Part shown: piece by piece, positions 47,110 to 58,990 of the stretch
Numbering within the stretch: position 1 is the first letter of the stretch
Layout of the letters: each line of letters opens with the position of its first letter
Assembly (NCBI GenBank): GCA_973895155.1
Contig: OZ316895.1
Location: forward strand, 8,494,001-8,558,000
Reading direction: 5' to 3'
DNA from: Marsupella aquatica
Lineage: Eukaryota > Marchantiophyta
DNA length: 64,000 nt
The notes under the pieces: model-generated
Told to the model about the DNA's origin: nothing
The model's database searches: none
What the model saw: the letters and a program-made list of their open reading frames with translations, nothing else
Made by a program: the position numbers and the translations under genes

Positions 47110-48099
47110 CACCTGTAGGGGCAGGGCGACTGGTGGCGGGGGTTGGCTAAGCTGAGGCGGAGCTTGAGCCTGAGCTGGTGCTGGTGTGGGCACGGCTGGG
47201 CTGGCACCGGTGGTCGATGGAGTGTTTGCCATGAAATTTTGTAGGTGCCGGTAGAGGTTTTACGACGCAAGTGTAGACGCCCTTGTAGATCGGGTAGCGC
47301 TGGACTCGCTGTTGATGATGTCCCAGACCCGAGCGGGGATGTGGTCAAAGTGGTGCCACTGTAAGTCGATTGTGCCCGGGATATTGAAGACCTTGTTCAG
47401 GAGCCGAAGCAATGCCTCCCATAAGCCAATATATTTGCCTCCGTCGAAGAAGTACCCTGATATTTCTTGGGGTTGGTAAAGCTCGCTCTGGGATGGGTAA
47501 TCAAAGTTAAGGAGATAGTGATGGCGGCCTGCTAGTAGGCGGATGGCTCTCTTGTACTCGCATTCGATCTTGTATCATTGCGGGTTGGCGTGTTTCAACG
47601 AGTCGACCAAGTGCCCTCTGATAGACAGGAACTACGTCCAAAATCGTATGGCCGAACTGGAAAGGATCGTGTGCGACATTTAGAGGAGATGGAAGGCGAC
47701 TAAGGATAAGCAAGAGAACTGGGGTCAAAGTTGGCGCGTGGGTTGAAGAACTGGTGCACTGCAAAGGATCGGCCCCCTTTTTATACCCTGAGAGCTCGTC
47801 GATCGCTTGTCGCGTCCTTGTTGCTTATAGGTCGTCAGTGGTCGCCTCCCAAAATTTGTTATACGGACCCGAGGGGAAAGAGTGGAGGGCCCATTACACG
47901 CTCACAACCTGGGTGTGCAAATGGCGATCTGCCGCCAGCCCAAACACAAACGCCCCTTATTGACTAATGATTTCCTACTCATAATGGCTACCTAAATACT
48001 GTCGTTATGCTAATAATTACGGCCTAAGATATCCCTAACGCGCGTGCTAAGCGTCTTTAGGCCAAATCACTCATTACCCACCGTACCGGCGGCGTCACA
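47110..48099 (-). pseudogene. Truncated third copy of the element B gene
   Basis: This is a homologue of 12553-13607 with the same outer edge (TGTGACGCCGCCGG). Its ATG at 47679 starts MSHTILSSSAIRFW as in gene B. In-frame stops: TAG 47632 (gene B has CAG), TGA 47575 (gene B has CGA) and TAA 47260. The copy breaks off at about 47110 in the Pro-rich linker, so the helical and coiled-coil parts are missing. Confidence 0.8.
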
Positions 48100-50740
48100 C
48101 TAATGTGTCTTGTTTTGTTCATGTTTCGTGGGTTTGATCAGGGCTCTCCATTTAATATAGCCATAATGGGGCATTGGGATGGATTTCAAGCGGCTACTAC
48201 TGTTCACAAAGATTGTTGGACTGTGGAGATTGTTATATTGAATGGTGGTAAACACCCACTCCCAAACTCCAAAATAGCTCAGCCTATTCCTTTACTCTTC
48301 ATTCCCATGGACCATTGAAGTTGCTACAGAAAAAGAAGAAGTATCACCTATTGCAAGCATTTTTGAAACCCCTATGGGCAGACTTTCAGAAATGTTTTGT
48401 TGATGGATTCCCATCAAATTTAGATTTCCGGTTCCTTCTTCCTTGATGTCAGATCCCTGGTCAGATCATAGAAATGATGAGGTCAATGTTTGAGTGATGG
48501 TCATGAGTTGGACAGGGGATGGGCCAGCTCAGAGTAAGATTGGCGGGACCTTGTTAATGGGCTATAATGGTTGTCGACGTGACTTGTTACATTCTGAAAG
48601 TATCATGACAACTATAGGGAAGAATAAAAAGATTGTTGTTTACAATCACAATAGACAAGCAGTTAGGATTTCACCTGTGAGACGAGATATTCAAGCCATG
48701 CATTTTTTTGGCAAGTGTTTAAGAGAGGCAGCAAACGAAGATCAAAGATCTGAGTTCAAACAGCAAAGTGGATTGTCATTCTACTATGACATGTGATCCC
48801 TATATGATCTTTATGAATTTGATCTATCACTAGATTCTGTCCACGATCCAATGCATGGTTTATCATTAGGAGTACTCAAAAGTTTTAATGACAGACTATT
48901 GGGCTCTTGTAGCGCTGGAGAAGTTAGTAAAAAAATTGATGAAGGTCTTAGCACATGTTACCAATCATCGACCTGCCGGATTAGGTGCACGTTGGCCACG
49001 ACCCCCTATATATGTGAAAAATATAAGAGGCCCAGGATCAAAGTGGAGGTTCTCAAACTATAAAGTGGAGGAACATGTGTTTTTCATCTTATATTGTGCA
49101 GCGCCTATCTTGGAGGAGTTGGGACATGGTCTTGGAACTCCTCTAGGTGCAGAAGGCTCTTTACTTGTACATTTAAGTAGATTGTTTTTTGTGGTTTCAA
49201 GAAGCAAGGATGGACTAGAGACATGATACAAAATGCAAGGCAACATTTCTCAGCCTGGCTAGTGCTTACAGAAGAAACTTATGGAGCAAACGGCCAAATA
49301 GTGGAGCATGTCATTGGTTGGAAACTCTTACTATCTTAATATGTTTATTATTCATTAATATTGTTGGCGTACGTCTTTCAAGTTCTCTGTTGTGTAATAG
49401 ACTATTTCATGATTCTAGTTTGAAATATATGTGCTTATATCTTGTGTGTGTACTTGTCTTGAATGTGCACTAGGGAATGGAGAATTGTTGGATGATATCC
49501 ATAGACATGGTCACCATGACATTTTCTGGTGCTATAGTTTTGAGCGCATGGTTAGTGGTTATAACAGCATAAGTACAAATCAAAAATCCAATGAGCTGAG
49601 TTATGCACAGTACTTTTGCCGCCAACTCTTTTCAGAGTCTTTTTTTCAACTACAACAGGACAAAGATGGGTTGCACAGAGACCAAAGGACATTGAGATTG
49701 TTACAAGGTTCAGTGTATCCCGGCATCATTGGACTTCCAGCAAGAGCTGTTCCATGCTCCATATTTTACTCCAAGAAGGTTACTTTGTTTTGTGACCAGC
49801 ATAGAAAAAGCAAACCAGTTATGGACGCTACTGCAATTTATGAACAAGTCTGACTTGCCATCAGTGCAATTCAAGCTACTACAAAAGGAATAGCTGTTGG
49901 GCGACAAAAGGTGTGGAGGTTGATGTTCCTCTTGGTGGAAAGACATCGTCATGTCTTAGATCTTATTGGTCAGACCAAAGCCTTTTGAATTGAATCCTCA
50001 GAATGATAATCAGCTGAGAGACAGGATAGAGATTCTTCGGGCTGTTCTTGTGAATGGAGTGCTCTACAGAAAGAATGATTAGGTGGTGGTCCGGAACAAT
50101 AGGAATGACAAATCAACCTTGAAATGTAAAATCAGGTCTTTTTTCCTCCATACATTTGATAGCCACTATCAGATTTTCTTTGATGCACTTATCTACGCTC
50201 AAGTATCAACAGCAGGAGATAATGGTGAGGAAGTATTGTTTAGGACAGAATGTACAGACATGGAATTTTTTTGGGATGAACCAGGTGATGCTTACGAGAC
50301 TAATATATTTCCAGTGAGGCACATCCTCCATCAATTCATGTCTCATCCCACTCATAAAACCAACAGGCAAGAAAGTGAGTGTGGCATTTGAGTTTGATGA
50401 CATTACTCCTCGTACTCATCTGCTGATTCCTGGACGACCTGGGTGTTGTCCTCCTTGGCCAATGTGCAATGACGTTGTCATTGTTTCATTATCCCCTAGG
50501 GAGAAAAATGCACCTTTGCATTTAGCATCAATCACTTCAGTTGACTATGGTGATCTAGATGGCGTTGACAAAAATGAGATTCACAATTGTGATAGAACAC
50601 TGGAAGTTGCTTGGTTAGTACTTGATCATTCAACTGACCATGCTGAAATATTCAAGGTGAACTCCATCAATATATCGGGTCTTTACTTTGCTGTGGAAAA
50701 ACATTTTGACACTGGTGGATCCTTCTTTATTTGAGAAACG
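48100..50740 (+). pseudogene. Decayed Tnp2-type (CACTA/EnSpm-like) transposase
   Basis: Fragments in several plus frames follow the order of a Tnp2/Plavaka-type transposase. They are HWDGFQA with WTVEIVILN (48.17 kb), GDGPAQSKIGGTLLMGYNG (48.51 kb), DLYEFDLSLDSVHDPMHGLSLGVLKS (48.80-48.87 kb), W.FSNYKVEEHVFFILYCAAPIL (49.05 kb), DIHRHGHHDIFWCYSFERM (49.49 kb) and a C-terminal stretch to about 50730. Stops and frame changes between fragments show that it is dead. A CACTA string at 48098 could be its 5' tip, but the matching 3' tip was not found. The assignment rests on remembered motif patterns. Confidence 0.6.
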
Positions 50741-51784
50741 ACACTTGAAAAGTTCCATCACACAGAGTTGGATTGCATCACATGATTGGACAAGAGGCTT
50801 GTATTAATTTGACACGTTCCAGGATTCAAGGTCCACCTGTACAGGAAGATCCATATGACAAATATCAATATCTGATAAAAGACTATCGGTAATTAATCAG
50901 TACATTTCTTTGATGTTGAAATCTCTGCCCCTCTCGGGATCTCTGCCATATTTGGGCCTCTCCTTTGTAAGCTATTCTCGCCTGAGGTTACTAGGATCAA
51001 GCACTTATATTTGGCAGTTTTTTAGTTTTTGTGCATTGTGGCTGATATATATAGTGGTCTTGGGTTAGACACAGGTGATACTAGGTGATGATACAAATAG
51101 GTGCTGCACCCTAATCTCAGTACATATATGTCCGTTTATATCTAAGTTTGAATTGATTGGGGAGCTTCGTTTGTTTGGTTTGCTAGTACACAGAAGCTCT
51201 TATAGTGTTCACGAGAGTGTTTCGATCTGGAGAGTGTTAGCTACTTACGAATATAAGTACGGGTTAATTGATTCAAGCCGGAATGGCACTCTCTTCATGT
51301 GGACCCGATTGATGTATTAGAGTATTTTGTGCCTACAATTAATTGATCCAAGCCACGATGGCACCTCGTTGAATTGGATCCCATTGATCTAGCTAGCTAG
51401 GAAGTGCTTCGATCGGTGTACACGTACTGTCTAACTAATGCAGATCGACGACAGGCAGGGACGGATATCTAGATGCGCTTGGGCTAAGGTGTAAAGTTGA
51501 TGGATCAAACACATTTAATTTCACACTTAAGACTGTAGACATTCGAAGAGTGTAAATCACTTTAAGACTTAATTGCACTTGGACTTTAGGTGTAAAGTCA
51601 CTTTAGCAGTTCATTGCACTTGGACCTAGGTGTAAATTTATTCCCTAGAGCATTGCTAAGTGCAAAATATTTTTAACACCTCTAAAGGACACCTTTGAGT
51701 GCATTTTTCAGAGAACTTGGGTGTAAACCACGAAAGTTGCCCTGTGGTGCCTGATGAAGACACAGCCAATCAATCAAATGAAGG
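50741..51784. other. Element tail with short repeated motifs
   Basis: 'ttgcacttggac.ttaggtgtaaa' and related strings recur at about 51480-51720. Such clustered motifs resemble the subterminal repeats of CACTA-type elements, so this may be the 3' end of the transposon at 48.1 kb. It abuts the truncated P450 copy. Confidence 0.4.
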
Positions 51785-53985
51785 TGTTGGGGACAACACA
51801 AATGCACAGATTTGTTCTCATCCAGAATTATCAATCTCCACTTGGCTTTTATTTCTAATACTATGGGAATGATTTGAGATTTGACAAGTCTTCATTGTTG
51901 AAATCTATCTACTTGTATCTGACTAATTAGCCTTCAGTTCGAGGAGAAGTGTTCAAAAAGTCTAGGGAAAAAACTTCAAGTCCAAACTTGGCCTTCAGTT
52001 CTCGGAGCAGTGTTCAGTAGCCTCGGGCAAGATTCAATTTCAAGTCCAAACTCCTGGCTAGACATCCGACAGTTCGCGTACCTTCTTGCTGTTGCTATAC
52101 GGCGTTCCTGGAAGATCCACTGGCAGCGCTGCTATTGCCTCAAAGGTCGTCTTAAAGTTTTTCAAATTCTTGCTTCCTTGTGGTGAGCTCGCAGTGTTCT
52201 TATCTCCAAATAGAATACAGTTGCTAGCGTCCCACGTAAGCTGTTAGTTGACATAAAGAATTCACACATCAGTACCACAGTTGATTTTCAAGAATCTCGA
52301 TTTTCAAGAATCTCAACAGAATATATAGATAGATTGATAGTTAGATATATAAAGAATGAAGAATTAATTTGAGAATCCCGCAGACGAATCAATTTGAGCG
52401 AGAAGAGAAATGGCACAGAAGTACTAAGTAGTTGACGAAGAAAACGAAGCGTTGAAGAACAACGAAAATGAATTGAACTTAGTGATTAAAGAAAGAAGGT
52501 TCAGGATTGAAAACGAACGCCCCACCGTTTGCGTTGCATCACGTGCAACAACAGTCCCAGCGCGCACCCACGAGGCCGTGTGTTCGAGAATAACCTTCTC
52601 AAACATATGGACCTGATGCCCGAGACCTTCTGGACCAACAGATGTCAGGACCAACTTCCTGACAGACAGATGCGGTGAACCCTCCTGGAAAATAAACGTG
52701 GTTGGTCCGATAATTTGTTTGAAGCTTTCGGGGAATGCCCGTTGGAAGAGGTGGGAGCTGTTATGGATGAATTTGAGGAACTCCGGAGTTGTTGCACATA
52801 TCGTTGGGTGTAGAAATATGTTTGTTTTAAACGTACTTCCATACCTGCAGTGATCAACTCACAACTTTCAGACATTGAGTTAAGCGCTGAAGATGTTCCA
52901 AATATCCCCACTTTGTGGTTCCTTTTGCAATTTGCGATTGATTGCTACCCCCAATGATCTGACATCAACCCGACTGTTAACCTTTTGGAAGCCCTGGCGC
53001 TTAGATGTTTCAGACTAGTCCAGTTAGATATGTCTGACTAATCTTTGAGCGAGGGACATCCATCTACCTACACAGGGACATTGCCCGCGAAAATTCTTCC
53101 CTTCACTTCCGCTAGTGAACTGGAAGCCTTTCTCCTGGCCGAGAGAGAGTCAGTGACAAGCCAGGAAGCAAGATGACATGCTAGAAAGCAAGATGCCGAA
53201 GGTATATAATCACTGCGGCAGGAATAATTGAGTTGGTTGTCGTTCCCTAATTATGTGCCCACGTACCTTTCCAGGCAAGAAGAGATCCATAATGATGGAA
53301 CATCATCGAGCATGGGCCAAGCCAAAATCATTACTGAATTCATGAACAAGAGATTTACGAGCAGAAGCCAACTCAAGATCATGCCTGTTCAATTTATGAA
53401 TAGAGATTACCTCTTCACGTGAGAATGAGCAATCCTTATGGGTCATACTTTAAGTCCAATAATTCTCCAACGATTGGCCAACCCAGCGAGCCTTTGGGCA
53501 GCACGGCATCGGGCCTTCGACATGAGTGCAGAGTGTATGATCGCTGCACCCATAACAGAATACCCCCGCCCAGCACCACAGCCAGAATTATCGATAATGT
53601 TGACAGCGGTGAGTTCCACATCTCTGTGTATCTCAAAAATGTGGACAGCACCGACTCCCCCATCTCTGTGACTGTCCCAAGCTGGAGAACTTAGACTCGC
53701 CACAGGTGCTTGGACTAGGTGTTTGTTCAATCTTTAAATCCTTGGGAAATGAAATCTTTAAATGTGGGCGATTCTGTTACGGTCGTGTCTTTCTCTAAGT
53801 GCACACTCGCTCGATGAAGTAGTATCTCTAAAGTGTGCCCTCCGTGGAAGAAGCATTTGATGTGCACTTAAATCAGAGCTGTTCCTCAAGAGCTAAGGGG
53901 TTACCCGTATGAACCAAATTCCATTAGAAACAAAGAATTTTTTCCTGAAATTGTGGAGTAGACTGGCACTATAGAGGAAAAAAAT
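51785..53985 (-). repeat. Left arm of the inverted P450 duplication
   Basis: This arm matches about 56465-58990 in opposite orientation, including promoter, exons 1-3 and introns. The inner end lies near 53985 ('cctgaaattgtggagtagac') and the outer end near 51785, inside what would be intron 3. Confidence 0.85.
52082..53663 (-). pseudogene. Truncated cytochrome P450 (CYP85 clan), 5' half only
   Basis: Exons at 53411-53663, 52526-52844 and 52082-52240 correspond to exons 1-3 of the P450 at 57105. The last two have identical lengths (319 and 159 nt) and open frames, with FQEGSPHLSVRKLV and LTWDASNCILFGDKN. Exon 1 (MGESVLSTFLRY..., LPKGSLGWPIVGE) is one base shorter than its partner, which brings a TAA right after DLKYDP. 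Exons 4-9, with the I-helix, ExxR and haem-binding cysteine, are absent; unrelated transposon sequence follows. No P450 enzyme can be made from it. Confidence 0.88.
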
Positions 53986-56464
53986 TAGTGGAACTTGGAG
54001 AAAGGGAGCAGTCTGACTTGGACACTTCCCCTGTATATTAACTCCTATAATACAAGGTTGCGCCCATTTTTGCCCTGGTCGCCCTTTGAAATTGCAGGGC
54101 CATTTTGCGTGAGAAAAGTAGAAACTGTAGAAGAAGGAAAAAAATGTCAGAAAAAAGACAGCATCCCGGACGCAGTGACCACCCTGCGTTGCCGTGCCGC
54201 CACGCACCCCCCGTCCTGCGCGGGGTCCTGCAGCTTGCCAAAGCCCTCCCTCTCCTGGCGCCTGGACCCCCTCCCTCCCCTGCCCTTGGGCGAGACCCTT
54301 GCCACTGACCCTAAACAAAGGGCCGGCTGACGCATGACCCTCGCCGTGGCTCAACCCTGCCCCAGCCCAACTCTTGAGTCGACGACAGCCGTGCCCTGAC
54401 TCAACACTCGCCCTCACCACGCCTGGACCCAATTGCGTGAGGCTGACTCCTGCCTCGGGCGCCGATCCTTGCCTCTCTCAACTCTGGCGCCTCCTGCGCC
54501 TCCTCGCCTCCCTCGATGACTCCCGCACCTCCTCAGCTTCCCCCACACCTCCCTCGATGACTCCCTCCTCCACGCCCGACTCCCTGCCATGCAGCCATGC
54601 CCCTCCGAGCCTGACTTGACCTCCACACCCTTGACTCCCACACCTGGACACCCTCTAGCTGCAATGCACGTCAATGGAGTCCGCGCTTGGACTGGACCCC
54701 GCCACGTCGACGCTTGTCGTGTGGACACATATCCATACACAATTCACATCATGGCACACCATGTAAACAAGAAAAAGATAATCACACAACACACAATTCA
54801 TGTACGTCAAAATCCATATCTTGCAAAACGGAACCTTGCCACAAGGTATCACTAAATCGAGTCAAACTCACCCACTAGCCATACAGGACTCTAAGTCTAT
54901 ACACATTGCAGAACCCTACTAATGTCGCTCTACATGCCAACCGGTATACACTCTCTCACCATAGCCACACACGCACGATCGAGCTCTACTAGACAGTGCC
55001 AGAAGGCTAAACTTGGAAGAATGAGGAGCTACTGAGCCAAGGTATACCCCCATGGCACAAAGGGCATGGTAACCTGGGTGAACAAGTCATCCCTACCAGG
55101 TGACTTGCTATACCAGGTCACCCTTCCAAACTCACAACACAACATGTGCAACCAATGAAATTGCAACCCAAATGCAACATGGAGTGACAATTGTCGTGCA
55201 GACACATATCCATACACAACTCACATCACGGCACACCATGTAAACAAGAAAAAGATAATCACACGATACATGCACAACTCATGTATGCCAAAATCCATAT
55301 ATATCCACCCCCCTAACGGGTGGTTAGGTCCCGCTAACTACAGCTAGCCCTAAAACTAAAGGAAGTATACACCGTTGTAATTGGTGCACAGATCAAGAGG
55401 CTAGGTACAAAGGAGCCTAACCACCCTTGTTAATCGTCTGCCTGCAATCCATACTACCTAATAAGTTTTATGCTAACTAAATCCAATCTTTAATATCTAC
55501 AATTGGGACACAACCACTATCCCCCAAGGACTGAATCAAGAGGTGGCGTCAAACACGCCAAGTGCCAACCTCTTGAGCAACCATCACAAATCAACATGGT
55601 TGCATCTCCTCGGGTAGATCCACACAACATACACCGTAAGCCTGCAGGTACCATTGCTAAACTAGGATCTATGCTATCATCAATGTTTGGAAGGTGACAA
55701 GGTGCATAGTTGCGCACATGATCCTTCCAAACCATACCATCAAGACTTTCTAAAACCAGGATGCCTGATAGCAAACCCTTCTGCATTCGCAGAATAGTAT
55801 GTCTGACAATAACATCCAAAGTAATAGGTGTTGTCTGTTGCAAATAGTCTCCCAAATGAAATCGCCTAATGCTAGGGCAATACGGGGGGCAATATTCATA
55901 GCAGTTAAAGAGTTATTTCTTTTACGGTCCCGTTTTCACCCATTTCTTTGTTTATTTGAAATGTTATTTTTCAGTTTTCAATTTTTTTTATAGTTACAAG
56001 GTCTAACACTTTTTCTTGGACTTGTTTCAAATACACATAGTCTTGTTTGGTGCTTTTTGCATAACAACCCGTGCTTGTTTATGACCAATAGTGTTGATGT
56101 GACTACACTTGCTTCCATGGATTTTGGAAGGTACTTCCCATGAGGGTATGTAACTATTTTTCACCTCTACTTGTTTTGATTCTCTTTCTTTTTTCTTCAC
56201 ATTTCAACACAAGTTACCCAGATTTCAAAGAAGTTCAGATTTTACAAAGAGGCAAGTAGAGGAGAAATCTAAAACCCCCCTTGCACTAAGTAGACCTATC
56301 CACAAAGGTGCTGAACTGTTTTTGTGCAAGCTGTAGGAAATGGTTTAATTGAATATAGAATCTGTCCACAAACTTGCTTAATTAAACTACAGCTACCCAT
56401 ATAACTGCGAACTGCCCAATACTTCTCTCTTTTTCCTTTTTTTTTTTCCTTGAACTTCTCGGGT
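53986..56464. other. Spacer between the inverted arms
   Basis: It contains a GC-rich stretch (54140-54720), a direct repeat of about 96 bp ('gacacatatccatacacaa', copies at 54724 and 55201) and a PHD-finger gene fragment at 55517-55855. Low-complexity frames in the GC-rich part look non-genic. Confidence 0.5.
55517..55855 (-). pseudogene. PHD-finger gene fragment
   Basis: A 112-residue frame ends with most of a PHD zinc finger: LRCMLCGSTRGDATMLICDGCSRGWHLACLTPPLDSV, with the ligand order CxxC...CxxC(x4)HxxC. The last Cys pair is missing because the frame ends. PHD fingers normally read histone H3 tails. There is no start context or partner exon nearby, so this is likely a piece of a larger gene or element captured in the spacer. 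Confidence 0.55.
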
Positions 56465-58990
56465 TTTCCAGGTTCCACTCATTTTTTTACTCTAAAGTGC
56501 TAGTTTACTCCACAATTTCAGGAAAAAACTTCTTGGTTTCTAATGAAGTTTGGTTCCTATGGGTTAGCTGTAGCTCTTGAAGGAGCAGCTCTGATTGAAG
56601 TGCACATCAAATGCTTCTTCCAACGAATGTGCACTTAGAGAGCTACTACTTCGTATAGGGAGTGTGCTCTTAGAGAGAGAGAAGACTGTAACAGAATCGC
56701 CCACATGAAATCAATTATGCACAAACTGGTGACCAACAAACGAGGTTTGACGGGATCAAACAACATCATGCCCATTTCAATTGTTGCGCTGGATAATAGG
56801 TAGGCAATGACCGGTGCAATTATGCGACAGCAAGCAGATAAATCAAATGCATATGTGGAAGGGTAGGTGACCAACGAAAAACGGGGTTCGCTAATGTGTT
56901 AGCTCCTTCAATTCGTCTTCTTCTTCTGTGTGACACCAGAGAGCTCTGGCTCCTGCACTGAAGACTTCGGTGGGGAGAAACATCTGAAAACTACATAATT
57001 GTCTCACATCTGATGTAGGATACACGAAAGTTTCTTTCCCAAGGATTGAAAGATTTAATACCACCTAGTACGTCTAAGTTCTCCAGCTTGAGACAGTCAC
57101 ATAGATGGGGGAGTCGGTGCTGTCCATATTTTCGAGATACGCAGAGTTGGGGGACCCAGGGCTGTCAACATTATCGATAATTCTGGCCGTGGTGCTGGGC
57201 GGGGGTATTCTGTTGTGGGCGAAGCGATCATACACTCTGTACTCATGTCGAAGGCCCGATGCCGTGCTGCCGAAAGGCACGCTGGGCTGGCCTATCGTTG
57301 GAGAATCATTTGACCTGACCCGTGACCCATTGAAATTTGCTCATTCTCACGTCAGGAGGTAATCTTTGTTCATGAACTGAACAGGCATGATCTTGAGTTG
57401 GCTTCTACTGGCAAATCTCTTGTTCATGAACTCAGTCATGATTTTGGCTTGGCGCCTGCTCGACGATGTTGCAACTCCATTATTCCTGCACTGATTATAT
57501 ACCTTCGGCATCTTGCTGTCTAGCGTGTCATATTGCTTTCTGGCTTGTCACTGACTCACTGTCGGCTAGGAGAAAGGCTTCCAGTTCACTAGCGAAAGTG
57601 AAGGAAAGAATTTTGGCGGGCAACGTCCCTGTGTAGGTAGTTGCATGCCCCGCGTTCAAAGACTAGTCTGAAATATCTAACTGGACTAGTCTAAAATATC
57701 GCGCCAAGGCTTCGAATGGTTAAGAGCTCGAGTTGATGTCAGACCATTTGGGGCAGCTACTCAATTGCAAATTGCAAAAGGAACCACAAAGTGCGGATGT
57801 TTGGGACATCTTTAGCGCTGAACTCAATGTCTGAAAGTTGTGAGTTGATCAATGCAGATATGGAAATACGTTTAAAACGAGCGTATTTCTACACCCAACA
57901 ATATGTGGAACAACTCCGGAGTTCCTCAAATTCGTCAATGGCAACCCCCACCTCTTCCGACGGGCATTCCCCGCAAGCTTCAAACAAGTTCTCGGACCCA
58001 CCACGTTTATGTTCCAGGAGGGTCCACCGCATCTGTCTGTCAGGAAGTTGGTCGTGAAAGCTGTTGGTCCAGAAGGTAACCGGAATCAGGTCCATGGTTT
58101 TGAGAAGATTATTCTCGAACACATGGCCTCGTGGGTGCGCGCTGGGACTGTTATTGGACGTGAAGCAGTGCAAAAAGTGGGCCATTTTTTTCAATCCTAA
58201 ACCTTCTTTCTTTAATCACTCAGTTCAATTCATTTTCGTTGTTCTTCAGCGTGTCTTTTTCTTCGAGTACTTAGTACTTCTGTGCGATTTCTTCTCGTTC
58301 AATTCGTTTGCAGTAGTCTCAATTAATTCTTCCGTCATTATGTACTGTATGCTCTTGAGATTCCTAAAAATCAACTTTGTCTGAATTGTTTATGTCAAGT
58401 GGCAGCTTACGTGGGACGCTAGCAACTGTGTTCTATTTGGAGATAAGAACACTTCTAGCTCACCACAAGGAAGGGAGAATATGCAAAACTATAAGATGGC
58501 CTTTGCGGGAGTAACAGCGATGCCAGTGGATCTTCCAGGAACGCAGTTTAACAAATGCATGAAGGTACGCAATCTGTCGGATGTTTGGCCAGCAGTTTGG
58601 ACTTGAAATTGAATCTTGCCGAGGCTATTGAACACTACTCAGAGAACTGACAGAAGGCCAAGTTTGGACGATGAGATCGTGCCCTAGCTAGGCTCTTTCA
58701 TCGAACACTGCTCCTCGAACTGAAGGCTAGTCAGATACAGGTAGATAGAGATGAACAATGACGACTTGTCGAATCTTAAATCATTCCAAGAGTATCAGAT
58801 CGAAAGCGAGGTCGAGAATGATAAATCATTTTGGATGACAACATTCCTTTCGTATCAGAAAGCGAGGTCGGTGGATAGATTTCAACAAGCTAGGCAGGCT
58901 TGTCGAAGCTGAAATCATTCCAATTGTATAAAAAAGAAAGGTCGAGAATGATAATTAACTTCGATGAGAACACATGAACATTTGTGTTTT
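56465..58990 (+). repeat. Right arm of the inverted P450 duplication
   Basis: This arm is the inverted counterpart of 51785-53985. It includes about 640 bp upstream of the P450 start codon and runs into intron 3. It holds about 320 bp (56708-57026) missing from the other arm. Confidence 0.85.
56708..57026. other. Segment present in only one arm (insertion or deletion)
   Basis: In the left arm 'gcccacat' is followed closely by 'catttcccaagg'. Here about 320 bp lie between the equivalent points. It is unknown whether this is an insertion in the P450 promoter or a loss from the pseudogene. No target-site duplication is clear. Confidence 0.6.

Noticed and set aside
54105-54740. Overlapping frames on both strands in GC-rich sequence
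   Set aside because: Pro/Arg/Ser-rich products in all frames are typical of compositional bias, not genes.
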